From Erysipelotrichaceae bacterium (lineage in GTDB: Bacteria; Bacillota_I; Bacilli_A; Erysipelotrichales; Erysipelotrichaceae), in NCBI GenBank assembly GCA_012513225.1, contig JAAZCQ010000011.1:1-64000 (forward strand): a stretch of 64,000 nt of DNA. Direction: 5' to 3'. Shown one piece after another: positions 49,411 to 58,671 of this stretch. The notes beneath the pieces were generated by a model, which was given only the letters and a program-made list of their open reading frames with translations, did no database searches and was not told the DNA's origin. A program made the translations under genes and the position numbers. The stretch's first letter is position 1. Each line of letters begins with the position of its first letter.

Positions 49411-50162
49411 CTTTTATCCTTTTCTAACATTGCATCAATAACTAAATTAAAACGTTGCCATTGATGGAAATATGCATAATGATCATCACCCTCAAAAACA
49501 ACAAGAGCAGCATCCTTCATCTTTTTTTCCATTATTTCACCCATACTTAAAGGCACAGCCTCATCAAATTCTCCCCATACTAATAATGTAGGACATTTTA
49601 TAGTTTCTAGTATATCACTTACATCGTCATTTACTATTTTCACAAAAGATTCTCTCATTACACCACTAGTGTTTTTATAATCACTAGATCCAAATTTATT
49701 TGATAACGATTCTTTTAACTTTAAAGAACCTGTGATATTTACAATTTTTTTTAAAATCTTAAATGTATTTACCTTAACTTTGTAATTTATCCCTCTTTTT
49801 GGCTTAATACCTGCAGCACCTGTTAAAATCATCTTATTAACTTTATGGTTTGATGCATATCTTATTGCAACACGACAACCAAAAGAATGACCAATTATAA
49901 TTGGATTTTCTAAATGAAATTCATTAATAATATCAGATAAATTATCAGTATATTCTTGTACTCCCCAAGGTTCTTTAGGATCATCACTTTCTCCATGACC
50001 CAAAAAATCATAACTTAACACTTTAAAATTATCCTTCAAATGATTAAATATATAATCCATCATTGTTAGATTTTGACCCCAGCCATGTAATAATATTACA
50101 GGCTTTCCTTCACCTTCTAGTTTATAATTTATTTTATTTTTATTAATTTTTATAAATGTCAT
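49407..50162 (-). CDS. Alpha/beta hydrolase
   Basis: 251 residues. HGWGQNLTMMDYIF gives the oxyanion loop, IIGHSFGCRVAIRYA the nucleophile serine, LVWGEFDEAVPL the aspartate, and GDDHYAYFHQW the histidine. It hydrolyses an ester or amide of unknown nature. It is first in the run hydrolase-murF-asparaginase, overlapping murF by 4 bases. Confidence 0.85.
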   Translation of the reverse strand: MTFIKINKNKINYKLEGEGKPVILLHGWGQNLTMMDYIFNHLKDNFKVLSYDFLGHGESDDPKEPWGVQEYTDNLSDIINEFHLENPIIIGHSFGCRVAIRYASNHKVNKMILTGAAGIKPKRGINYKVKVNTFKILKKIVNITGSLKLKESLSNKFGSSDYKNTSGVMRESFVKIVNDDVSDILETIKCPTLLVWGEFDEAVPLSMGEIMEKKMKDAALVVFEGDDHYAYFHQWQRFNLVIDAMLEKDKR

Positions 50163-50301
50163 ATATTTACCTTTATCTTGTTAATTGTACTAAATATTAA
50201 TCTTAATTAAAAGAGATGTAAAAAGTAAGAATATAAGATAAATAAGATATTGAAGTTTAATAATATAAATAATATAATGAAAATTAAGAAAGGTGGTTAA
50301 G

Positions 50302-50667
50302 ATGTACAAGTGGGTGAAGTCAAATACATCATTAATGATAGTAACAATATATCCAAGTAATTTAACTCTAAATTCACTTGCCGCTGAATATTTTGAAAAT
50401 ATTAGATGGTGTATGATAGGAATAGATAATAAAGGAATGAAATTAGCTATTAAACCTGTCACTAAAAGAGAAGTGGATTTGAAAGTATTCCCTAGTGAAA
50501 ATTTACATAAGGTATCAATTGGAAAAGGATATGCTAGAATAAGCAGTAAGAACATTATTAATGAACTTTCTGAACTTTTAAATCTAAATTTAGATGGACA
50601 TAAATTTAACTGTGATTTTGATGAAAGAGAAAAATTACTAATAGTGGATCTTAAACAACCAGTATAG
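50302..50667 (+). CDS. Hypothetical protein upstream of NfeD and SPFH genes
   Basis: 121 residues from the ATG at 50302, with AAAGGTGG upstream; a GTG at 50293 lies within that site. It is soluble, with no membrane segment or known motif. Features include YPSNLTLNSLAAEYF and a basic LAIKPVTKREVDL. It is 11 bases ahead of the NfeD gene and clearly in the same transcript, so it may regulate or assist the membrane pair. No function assigned. Confidence 0.6.
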   Translation: MYKWVKSNTSLMIVTIYPSNLTLNSLAAEYFENIRWCMIGIDNKGMKLAIKPVTKREVDLKVFPSENLHKVSIGKGYARISSKNIINELSELLNLNLDGHKFNCDFDEREKLLIVDLKQPV

Positions 50668-50678
50668 AGGGAGGAATT

Positions 50679-51104
50679 ATGTACTTATATTTATGGATTG
50701 CAATACTGATTGTATCAATTATAGTTGAAGTTGCTACAGCAAGTGCCCTTATTTCTATTTGGTTTGTTGCAGGTTCAATTGGTGCAATTATAGCATCATT
50801 ACTAAATATTTCATTTATTTGGCAAATTATTATTTTCTTTATAATCTCTGGTGTATTCTTAATAGTATTTAGACCAATGGCAATGGAAAATGCCAGAGGA
50901 AATTTTGTAGCAACCAATGCAGATAGAGCAATAGGAAGACAAACAGAGCTTTTAAAAGAAATCACAAATGATTCATGGGGCCAAGTTAAAATTGACGGTG
51001 TTATTTGGAATGCCACTACAATAGATTCCACACCAATAAAATCTAATGAAATTGTCGAGATCCTTGCAATAGAAGGATCAAAATTAATTGTTAAAAAAAT
51101 ATAG
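50679..51104 (+). CDS. NfeD-family membrane protein
   Basis: 141 residues. Two to four membrane helices in the first 70 residues (IWFVAGSIGAIIASLL) are followed by a C-terminal OB-fold domain (GQVKIDGVIWNATTID). NfeD proteins partner with SPFH/flotillin proteins, and the next gene is one. GGGAGG precedes the ATG. Confidence 0.9.
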   Translation: MYLYLWIAILIVSIIVEVATASALISIWFVAGSIGAIIASLLNISFIWQIIIFFIISGVFLIVFRPMAMENARGNFVATNADRAIGRQTELLKEITNDSWGQVKIDGVIWNATTIDSTPIKSNEIVEILAIEGSKLIVKKI

Positions 51105-51114
51105 GAGGAAATAA

Positions 51115-52020
51115 ATGGAAAAATTTATTTTTATTGTTATTTTTATTGTTTTATTTATTATTGTTGCAGTAATTGTGGCTGATTCAATACGTATAGTTCC
51201 ACAAGCAAGCTCTATGGTTATTGAAAGATTAGGTACATATTATGCAACTTGGGGAACTGGTATTCACTTTAAAGTTCCATTTATAGATAGAATATCAAGT
51301 AGAGTATCTTTAAAAGAGATAGTGTATGATTTTGATCCTCAACCTGTTATTACCAAAGATAATGTAACTATGATGATTGATACAGTAGTATATTTTGAAA
51401 TAACAGACCCAAAACTTTATACATATGGTGTAGAAAGACCTCTAAACGCATTAGAAAATTTAACAGCAACAACCCTTCGTAATATTATTGGAGATCTAGA
51501 ACTTGATGAGACACTAACATCTAGAGATATCATTAATACTCAAATGAGAGTTATCTTAGATGAAGCCACAGATCCTTGGGGGATTAAAGTAGGTAGAGTT
51601 GAAGTGAAAAACATTATACCTCCTAAAGACATTCAAGAATCTATGGAAAAACAAATGAGAGCAGAAAGAGAAAGACGTGAAGCAATACTTAGAGCTGAAG
51701 GTGAAAAAAGAGCTGCAATTCTAACTGCTGAGGGTGAAAAAGAAGCAATGATTCTTAGAGCTGATGCTAAAAAAGAAGCTACAATTGCTGAGGCTGAAGG
51801 TAAAGCACAAGCAATGGAAAGATTATATCAAGCTCAAGCTTATGGTATTGATGTAATCAATAAATCAGACCCTTCCAATGCTTATCTTACTATTCAAGGT
51901 TATGACGCAATCGCAAAAGTAGCTAATGGACAAGCTACAAAGTTAATAATCCCTAGCAATTTACAAGATATCAGCGGAACAATCGCAGCATTATCTGAAG
52001 TTGTAAAAGATTCTAAATAA
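51115..52020 (+). CDS. SPFH-domain (paraslipin/QmcA-like) protein
   Basis: 301 residues. One N-terminal membrane helix (about 3-23) is followed by the SPFH domain (IVPQASSMVIERLGTYYATW, then VDPK-like ITDPKLYTYGV). An alanine/glutamate-rich coiled coil (AEGEKRAAILTAEGEKEAMI, about 195-245) completes it. It assembles into membrane-bound rings that organise proteases or membrane microdomains. It is the third gene of the unknown-NfeD-SPFH operon, 10 bases after nfeD. Confidence 0.92.
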   Translation: MEKFIFIVIFIVLFIIVAVIVADSIRIVPQASSMVIERLGTYYATWGTGIHFKVPFIDRISSRVSLKEIVYDFDPQPVITKDNVTMMIDTVVYFEITDPKLYTYGVERPLNALENLTATTLRNIIGDLELDETLTSRDIINTQMRVILDEATDPWGIKVGRVEVKNIIPPKDIQESMEKQMRAERERREAILRAEGEKRAAILTAEGEKEAMILRADAKKEATIAEAEGKAQAMERLYQAQAYGIDVINKSDPSNAYLTIQGYDAIAKVANGQATKLIIPSNLQDISGTIAALSEVVKDSK

Positions 52021-52028
52021 TAATAATA

Positions 52029-52062
52029 AAAACGATAGTAGCACTTGGCTATTATCGTTTTT
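52029..52062. terminator. Bidirectional terminator between the SPFH gene and the sensor kinase gene
   Basis: AAACGATAGTAGC and GCTATTATCGTTT with a 5-base loop and T-runs on both sides. Confidence 0.85.
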
Positions 52063-52067
52063 AAATA

Positions 52068-53489
52068 CTAATCAATATTTTTTACTTTCTTTTTTTTTAC
52101 TTTTTTCATTATTTCTGCTTCTTCAGCAATTTCTTCATTTATAATTTTTTCTTTAGCCATTTGCTCATTATTATAAATTCTAAAGTTAACTCCATTTGTT
52201 AAATTTTCTGCACTAACATGATATCCATAAGTAGTAGCTACTCTATAAACAATAGACAATCCTAATCCAAATTGCCCTTCTGTACCTTTCTCATATGGTC
52301 TAAATAATTTAGATAGTCTTTCTTCACTTATATTTGGGCCATCATTTGTAACCATTAATTCTCCAGGTTTTAAGGAAATTATTATACTACTTTTAGCATA
52401 TCTTATTGCATTATCTATTAAGTTTTCAATGACTATTCTCCAAGGCTCTTCTTCACCATGAAAATAAACGTCTTCTACATTTCTTTCAATATTTATTTCC
52501 TTTTTTATAACTTGCATAGATAATATTGCTTTATCTATAACATCAGGCATATATAAGTTTGTACCTGGTTCTATATTATCTAATAAATAACCCATCTTAT
52601 TTAAAACAATTAAGCTGTATACCTTTTTTTCAAGTCTATCAGCATGTTCTATTATAACATCAACACTTTTTTCTAATGTTCCATATGGATACACTCCATC
52701 TTTTATACTTTCACTATAAGATTTTATAGTTGAAATAGGAGTTTTTAAATCATGAGAAATATTTTGTACCATTTCCTCTTTAATTTGATTTTGTCTTTTT
52801 ATCTCATTTTGCATTTGCACTAAAGCATTCGCAACTTCCCCTATCTCATCTTTTCTATCCACTTTTAAGACTGCATCTTCTTCATTTTTAATTTTATCTA
52901 TATAATTTCTTATTTGATTAAGAGGATGTATCAAGGAAGATATCCATAAAGTTAATATTACTAATAACATTGATACAACAAGTACATTAATATTTATAAT
53001 GCTATTTGTTAATGCATTTTTAAACTCATTCCTATATGAATCACTTAATAAAGATATCAACACATAATCATCATTAACCTTAATAATACTGTATAAGGTA
53101 CTTGAATCTTTATTTGAATAAACATAATCTTGATTTTGACTTTCATATGTATTAACAGTGTTAATAACTGTATTAAAAACATCATTTGGTATTTGATGAT
53201 TTCCTAAAACAGTATATGAATCTGATTTAACATTATAAATTAAATGAATTACATTTGTATCTTTTATATCCTGTAAATCTTCTAAAGGAATATTATTATC
53301 AATATAGTAATATACATTATTTTGTGTACTATGCAGTAATTTAAATAATTCTGTATGTACAAAATTATTTACATTATTGGATAAAAACACTAAAAAGAAA
53401 ATTGAAAATATAGATACTACCAAAAATATTATTGATAATAATTGTTGCGTTAAAGATAATTCTCTAAGCCAAAGATGTAATCTTTTCAT
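52068..53489 (-). CDS. Sensor histidine kinase
   Basis: 473 residues. TM1 is about 17-37, then an extracellular domain of ~125 residues, TM2 about 163-187, a HAMP region (LNQIRNYIDKIK...), and the H-box NISHDLKTPISTIKSYSESI. The ATPase domain has NLIDNAIRYAKSS (N box) and GQFGLGLSIVYRV (G2). The C terminus is a lysine/glutamate-rich tail. The start overlaps the response-regulator stop by one base. The signal is unknown. Confidence 0.93.
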   Translation of the reverse strand: MKRLHLWLRELSLTQQLLSIIFLVVSIFSIFFLVFLSNNVNNFVHTELFKLLHSTQNNVYYYIDNNIPLEDLQDIKDTNVIHLIYNVKSDSYTVLGNHQIPNDVFNTVINTVNTYESQNQDYVYSNKDSSTLYSIIKVNDDYVLISLLSDSYRNEFKNALTNSIININVLVVSMLLVILTLWISSLIHPLNQIRNYIDKIKNEEDAVLKVDRKDEIGEVANALVQMQNEIKRQNQIKEEMVQNISHDLKTPISTIKSYSESIKDGVYPYGTLEKSVDVIIEHADRLEKKVYSLIVLNKMGYLLDNIEPGTNLYMPDVIDKAILSMQVIKKEINIERNVEDVYFHGEEEPWRIVIENLIDNAIRYAKSSIIISLKPGELMVTNDGPNISEERLSKLFRPYEKGTEGQFGLGLSIVYRVATTYGYHVSAENLTNGVNFRIYNNEQMAKEKIINEEIAEEAEIMKKVKKKKVKNID

Positions 53490-54148
53490 TATCCTAACCT
53501 ATAACCAAATCCATAAATTGTATGAATATTTAAATTCGGCATTTTTTTACGTAGTCTTCTTAAAGTATCATCAACTACTCTATCACTCCCAAAATAATTT
53601 GTATCCCATACTTTTTCTAATATTTGATCTCTTAAAAAAGCAGTTCCTCTATTTTTTACAAAAAGCATTAGTAAATCAAACTCTTTAGTAGTTAGTTCTA
53701 ATTCTTTATCATTTTCATAAACCATTCTTTGATTTTCATCTATTTGATATCCATCAATACTAATTCTAGAATTATCATCACGATATGTTCTTTTTATTAC
53801 ATTATTAACACGTAATACTAATTCTTTAGGAGAGAAAGGTTTTGTTATATAATCATCACTACCTTTTTCTAATCCAATAATTCTATCAAATTCTTTATCT
53901 CTTGCGGACATGAAAATTACAGGTATATCCTTACTATATGTTCTTATTTCCTCTATTAAATCAAACCCACTTTTATCATCAAGCATAATATCTAAAATCC
54001 ATAAGTGTACATCTTCATCACTAGTATGCATAGCTGCATCATCAAAAGTTAAGTATGATCTTACTTCATAGCCTTCTTTTTCTAAATATCTTTTTACAAG
54101 TTCATTTAGATCTTTTTCATCTTCTACAATACTTATAACTTTTTTCAT
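53489..54148 (-). CDS. OmpR-family response regulator
   Basis: 219 residues from the ATG at 54148 with AGAGGTG upstream; an in-frame ATG at 54178 lies in the terminator stem. The receiver domain has phospho-acceptor D53 in LWILDIMLDD and the lysine in YITKPFSPKEL. The winged helix is at the C terminus (LELTTKEFDLLMLF, DDTLRRLRKKM). It pairs with the kinase at 52068. The glmM terminator separates it from the cda operon. Confidence 0.94.
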   Translation of the reverse strand: MKKVISIVEDEKDLNELVKRYLEKEGYEVRSYLTFDDAAMHTSDEDVHLWILDIMLDDKSGFDLIEEIRTYSKDIPVIFMSARDKEFDRIIGLEKGSDDYITKPFSPKELVLRVNNVIKRTYRDDNSRISIDGYQIDENQRMVYENDKELELTTKEFDLLMLFVKNRGTAFLRDQILEKVWDTNYFGSDRVVDDTLRRLRKKMPNLNIHTIYGFGYRLG

Positions 54149-54175
54149 GTAAACACCTCTTACTCCTAAATATAA

Positions 54176-54207
54176 CATAAAAACTCATGAATATTTCATG
54201 AGTTTTA
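54176..54207 (-). terminator. Terminator of cdaA-cdaR-glmM, overlapping the glmM stop
   Basis: AAACTCATGA and TCATGAGTTT with a 5-base loop, then T5 on the minus strand. The stem contains the glmM stop codon. Confidence 0.75.
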
Positions 54208-55539
54208 AGCGTATTTTTCTATAAGCATATCAGTGATTCTTTTTACCATCTTCTCACAGGTTTCATCACTCTCTGCTTCAACCATTACTCTTACTAATGG
54301 TTCTGTACCACTTGGTCTTACTAATATTCGTCCATTATCACCTAATTCTTCTCTAACCTTATTTATTTCTTTATTAATTTCTTCATCATTCATTGCTTCT
54401 TCTTTGTTTTCTACTTTGATATTAGTTAGCAATTGTGGATATATTTTTATTCCTTTAGACAGTTCTAATATATTTTGATTTTTAGACTTCATTACAAGCA
54501 ATAGATTTAAAGCAGTTAGTAATCCATCTCCTGTAGTTAAATGATCAGAGAATATAATATGTCCAGATTGTTCTCCACCAAATATAAACCCTGATTTTAA
54601 CATTTCTTCATATACATACTTATCTCCTACTTGAGTAGAAACATAAGATATTCCTTCATTTTCAAATGATTTAAGCAAACCTAAATTTGCCATTACAGTT
54701 GTTACTACTGTATTTTTTACTAACTGATTATTTTCTTTTAAATATTTACCACAAATATAAAGAATATGATCACCTGTTAGTAAATCACCATTACTATCAA
54801 CTCCAATTAATCTATCTGCATCTCCATCAAACGCAAAACCAATATCATATTCATCACTTCTCATTAGATTTTGTAGTTCTTCAGGATGAGTTGACCCACA
54901 TTTTGTATTTATATTAATACCATTAGGATCATTATGAATGACAGTGCAATTTGCATTTAAACTTTCTAATAATTGCTTTGCAGTTGTACTTGCTGAACCA
55001 TTGGCACAATCAATCGCAATATTAAAACCAGTTAAATCTAATGGATATTGTATCTTTAACCAGTCTAGATATAAATCTAGACCAGAATGATAATCTATTA
55101 CCCTACCAATATCTTTGTCTGTTTTATACTCTACACCTTCTTGAGTATCAATATAATCCTCTATTAAATTTTCTATATCGCTAGAAAGTTTTACACCCTC
55201 ATGGCTAAATATTTTTATACCATTGTCATAAAAAGGATTATGACTTGCAGATATCATTACACCACAATCAAAGTCTTTATTTTTTGATAAATAAGCAATA
55301 GTAGGTGTTGGACAATAACCAATTAAATATACATCTGAGCCACTTGAAGTTATACCTGCAGCTATTGCATTTTCAAACATACTACTTGAAAGCCTTGTAT
55401 CTTTACCAATTAATATCTTCCCTCTTCCAGACTTTGAAAAATAATAACCTAAATATCTACCTACATCAAACGCTCTTTTTGCATTTAACTCAATATTAGC
55501 TCTTCCTCTTATGCCATCTGTTCCAAAATAGCGTCCCAT
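54205..55539 (-). CDS. glmM: Phosphoglucosamine mutase
   Basis: 444 residues. RYFGTDGIRGRAN opens the protein, VMISASHNPFYDNGIK contains the phosphoserine, AFDGDADRLIGVD binds metal, and RPSGTEPLVRVMVEA binds the sugar phosphate. It converts glucosamine 6-phosphate to glucosamine 1-phosphate for peptidoglycan. In other Firmicutes GlmM also inhibits CdaA. It is the last gene of the operon; its start overlaps the cdaR stop by 1 base. Confidence 0.97.
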   Translation of the reverse strand: MGRYFGTDGIRGRANIELNAKRAFDVGRYLGYYFSKSGRGKILIGKDTRLSSSMFENAIAAGITSSGSDVYLIGYCPTPTIAYLSKNKDFDCGVMISASHNPFYDNGIKIFSHEGVKLSSDIENLIEDYIDTQEGVEYKTDKDIGRVIDYHSGLDLYLDWLKIQYPLDLTGFNIAIDCANGSASTTAKQLLESLNANCTVIHNDPNGININTKCGSTHPEELQNLMRSDEYDIGFAFDGDADRLIGVDSNGDLLTGDHILYICGKYLKENNQLVKNTVVTTVMANLGLLKSFENEGISYVSTQVGDKYVYEEMLKSGFIFGGEQSGHIIFSDHLTTGDGLLTALNLLLVMKSKNQNILELSKGIKIYPQLLTNIKVENKEEAMNDEEINKEINKVREELGDNGRILVRPSGTEPLVRVMVEAESDETCEKMVKRITDMLIEKYA

Positions 55540-56942
55540 TACTCTTGTCCAGTCCCTTCTGAAGGTATTGTATCTACATTATCTCCTACTACAACACCCT
55601 TTAATGTTGTTTGTTTTAATGTATACTTCACAAAAGTACTCTTAGGTTGCTCAACATTTAATTGAAATTCTTGAGGCCCTAATACTGCATCAGCCATATC
55701 AAAGTATACACTTATATCATCTTTGGTTATACCCTCTATATTTGCTTGTGTTCCTGTAACATCAACAGATACAGTAGTAATATTGTTATCTGCACCAAAA
55801 CGGTAATTATTAACATTATTTCTATAATTTATATTTACTCCATCTATTGTTTTTGTTACTGCTTCACTTAAATCAATATCCATTGTTACTTGATTAATAC
55901 TTGCTGAATTTACTCCTGTTGGAAGTGTAATTGGTCTAAGCACTGTAGAATCTTTTGTTATTGTTGACATATCTATATTAACTACTACCTGATCTATTTT
56001 TGATAAAACAGATTCAGGAGCATATATAGTTACTGTTTGTTGATCTAGTGTAATAGAATTAATAGCAAAACCTTCTAAAACCTCCCCAGTTGCTTCTGCA
56101 ACTATCGTAACAGTTTTATTAGGTGATGTAACTGGTACTGTAACCTTTACAGTATTAGGTATTATATCAGCTTTAACAGGCTGACCATTTTTATCATAAG
56201 CAACTAAAATAGCATCATTAGTAAATTCAGCACTTTGATTAGAAACATCAATTAGTGCTTTTACAAATGCAATTGTATCTAATGTATCTTTAGAAGCTCT
56301 AACATTAATTTTTGTATATTCAAACTGTGGAACTCCTACACTATATATAGCATCCATTTTATCTTGATTAATAAAATCATAATTTAAATCAAATTGTCTT
56401 GTTGTTTTCTTTTTTAAAGTTATTACTACATTAGAAGGATCAATTTTAATATCTACACTATCATTAAATCCTTGAGTAGTTAATTTAACATTATGAGTAC
56501 CTTCAGTAAGTCCTTCAAGATTAGCAACAATGCTTCCTCCACGATTTACTGCAGAATTTATATTTTGAGCATCACCTGAAATAGTTATATCTCCATAAGA
56601 AGGTAAACCAGAAACTTCAAATGTTTCTTCGTTATATAAAGCAGTTATACTTAAGTTATTAATTGATTTTGAAGATTGAAGTGCAGCAGTAAATAATGAA
56701 CTTTCTGTATTATAATTTACAACTACATAAAATAATATTGATAATACTAAAGAAACTATTGCCGTATATCTTGCATTAAAAAACACTCTATCAATCCAAG
56801 AAGAAAACCATCTAAAAACTCTAAAAGCGTTATCTAAGAATGTTTCAGATCTTTTAGCCATTTTTTTACCTTGGCTCGCTATAGCATTAGCTAATTGTGT
56901 TTTTTCTTCTATTTCTTTATTTATTCTTTTCTTTTCACTCAT
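55539..56942 (-). CDS. cdaR: CdaR (YbbR-domain) regulator of diadenylate cyclase
   Basis: 467 residues. A ~60-residue cytoplasmic N terminus, longer than usual, precedes one membrane helix (about 61-78). Several extracellular YbbR repeats follow (segments such as TEGTHNVKLTTQGF and INMDMSTITKD-like VVNIDMSTITKDS). It interacts with CdaA to tune c-di-AMP production. It overlaps cdaA by 8 bases and glmM by 1. Confidence 0.9.
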   Translation of the reverse strand: MSEKKRINKEIEEKTQLANAIASQGKKMAKRSETFLDNAFRVFRWFSSWIDRVFFNARYTAIVSLVLSILFYVVVNYNTESSLFTAALQSSKSINNLSITALYNEETFEVSGLPSYGDITISGDAQNINSAVNRGGSIVANLEGLTEGTHNVKLTTQGFNDSVDIKIDPSNVVITLKKKTTRQFDLNYDFINQDKMDAIYSVGVPQFEYTKINVRASKDTLDTIAFVKALIDVSNQSAEFTNDAILVAYDKNGQPVKADIIPNTVKVTVPVTSPNKTVTIVAEATGEVLEGFAINSITLDQQTVTIYAPESVLSKIDQVVVNIDMSTITKDSTVLRPITLPTGVNSASINQVTMDIDLSEAVTKTIDGVNINYRNNVNNYRFGADNNITTVSVDVTGTQANIEGITKDDISVYFDMADAVLGPQEFQLNVEQPKSTFVKYTLKQTTLKGVVVGDNVDTIPSEGTGQE

Positions 56943-58563
56943 TATCTACACCTCCTTCATTTTTATTTGGTGGTGTTATTTTTTCAACATCAGTGAAAGC
57001 TGCTACTGTTTTTTTCTTTTTTACTTCATCAATACCATCTAATATTGCAAATGTATCACTTAGTTCATTATCAAATCCCATAATTTTACTAATGTCTATA
57101 CTTGTAGTATCAAATTCAGTTGAATCATTTATTTGGTTTGAAGAATTTGTTATAGCTTTCTCTTTATTCTCAGGTGTTTCACTTTCCTGTGACATTTTTT
57201 CTTCTTTAACAGTTTCTGGTACTTCTTCAAAGCCCATTACTCTAACATTTTCATTTCTTACATATGGAATATGTTCTTTCTTTTTCTTTGGAAGTTTAAT
57301 TCCTATATCTTCTATTTCATCAACAAATGGTTGATCTTCAAATTGAGCAATTTTTTCTTCATCCACTTGATGAATAATTGGTTTATCATCTATTGTTTCT
57401 ACAATATCAACAATTTCTTCAGCTTCTTTAGTTTCTTCTTGTTGTTCTTCTTGTTGTTCTTCTTGAATTACTTTTTCTTTTTTAGAAAATAGATTAAATC
57501 TTTTTTTCTTTTTTTGCTCAGATTCTTCAATAATTTCTTCTTCTTCTGGTTCTTCTTCCTCTTTCAAACTTGCTTGTTTCTTAATTGCAAGCTTACTTAA
57601 AACTGAAGTATCAACACGTTTTTCACTTTCTGGTCTAGGAATAGGTTTTGTAATATCAATAGCTTCCATATCATCAGATATTGTATATTCATCTTCTTTA
57701 TCTACTTTTTGTTCTTTTTTCTTCATTTTTGGTAAATCATCGACAATAGCAATTTTTGGTCTACTGCTTTTCATTTCAGTTTCCTCACCACAAATCACTC
57801 TCATTAGATAGTCTCTTAATTGTCTACGATTCACAGAAAAAATCTTTCCTGCTTCAGTAATAGATACTCCTCCAGATTCTTCTGAAACAACAATAGTTAT
57901 AGCATCAGATATTTCGCTAATTCCTATTGCCGCCCTGTGTCTAGCACCATATTTAGATGGTAAATCTAGGTTTGTAGAAGGAAAATAAGCACTTGCACAC
58001 GCTATTCTATCTCCTTGTATAATTACTGCTCCATCATGTAATGGAGTAGATGTTACAAATATTGATGTTAAAAGCTCTGCAGTAACTATAGAATTAATCT
58101 GAGTTCCTGTTTTTATATAATCACTTAGTGAATGAGATTGTTCAATACTTATTAAAGCTCCTGTTTGATCTCTTGCTAAAAGCATTGTTGCATTGACTAT
58201 TTGATCAACTAATTGTTCTTTTTCATTACCTGAAAGAGTTGTAATTCTAGAAAAAACATTGCTTTTCCCAATTCTTTCAAGCATGGATCTAATTTCAGGT
58301 TGAAATACAATGATAACAGCCAAAAAACCCCAGTTTACAAACATATCTGCTAACCATGCAACAGTTGTTAAACCGAGCAATTTTGCAAATACATCGATAA
58401 GAATCACTAATAAAATACCTTTAAATATTTGGGAAGTCCTAGAGTTATTCCTTATTACCTTTATTGCATAATATAAAACAAACCACATGATAAATATATC
58501 TATAAACATGCGGGTAATTGCCCATATACTATCAATAGTTACTGTCAAATTATAATTGGACAT
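56935..58563 (-). CDS. cdaA: Diadenylate cyclase CdaA with a long acidic C-terminal tail
   Basis: 542 residues from the ATG at 58563 with AAAGGG upstream; an ATG 3 codons earlier is too close to that site. Three N-terminal membrane helices are followed by the DAC domain with PLHDGAVIIQGDRIA (DGA 177-179) and YGARHRAAIGIS (RHR 208-210). It makes c-di-AMP from two ATP. CdaA is normally about 275 residues. Here ~280 further residues follow, rich in Glu, Lys and Gln (EEEEPEEEEIIEESEQKKKK) and probably disordered. The catalytic part appears intact. It forms the conserved cdaA-cdaR-glmM operon. Confidence 0.93.
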   Translation of the reverse strand: MSNYNLTVTIDSIWAITRMFIDIFIMWFVLYYAIKVIRNNSRTSQIFKGILLVILIDVFAKLLGLTTVAWLADMFVNWGFLAVIIVFQPEIRSMLERIGKSNVFSRITTLSGNEKEQLVDQIVNATMLLARDQTGALISIEQSHSLSDYIKTGTQINSIVTAELLTSIFVTSTPLHDGAVIIQGDRIACASAYFPSTNLDLPSKYGARHRAAIGISEISDAITIVVSEESGGVSITEAGKIFSVNRRQLRDYLMRVICGEETEMKSSRPKIAIVDDLPKMKKKEQKVDKEDEYTISDDMEAIDITKPIPRPESEKRVDTSVLSKLAIKKQASLKEEEEPEEEEIIEESEQKKKKRFNLFSKKEKVIQEEQQEEQQEETKEAEEIVDIVETIDDKPIIHQVDEEKIAQFEDQPFVDEIEDIGIKLPKKKKEHIPYVRNENVRVMGFEEVPETVKEEKMSQESETPENKEKAITNSSNQINDSTEFDTTSIDISKIMGFDNELSDTFAILDGIDEVKKKKTVAAFTDVEKITPPNKNEGGVDNE

Positions 58564-58605
58564 AGATACCATCCCTTTCGCTATTAGATTATAACATAAC
58601 TATTA

Positions 58606-58624
58606 TATCAATAAAATATTGATA
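58606..58624. promoter_or_regulatory. Inverted repeat between cdaA and the TraB-family gene
   Basis: TATCAAT, 5 bases, ATTGATA: a perfect 7-bp repeat in the divergent promoter region, overlapping a possible TTGATA -35 box of the plus-strand gene. It could be an operator. Confidence 0.3.
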
Positions 58625-58671
58625 ATAAGTAAAATATGATAGAATACTAAATAGATTTAAGCGAGGAAAAC

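Noticed and set aside
50190-51031. Minus-strand open frames at 50190-50555 and 50651-51031
   Set aside because: They are antisense to the plus-strand operon with clear ribosome sites and NfeD homology; the hydrophobic look comes from AT-rich complement.
57271-57492. Phe-rich plus-strand open frame antisense to the cdaA tail
   Set aside because: It is the complement of Glu/Lys-rich codons; low complexity and no ribosome site.
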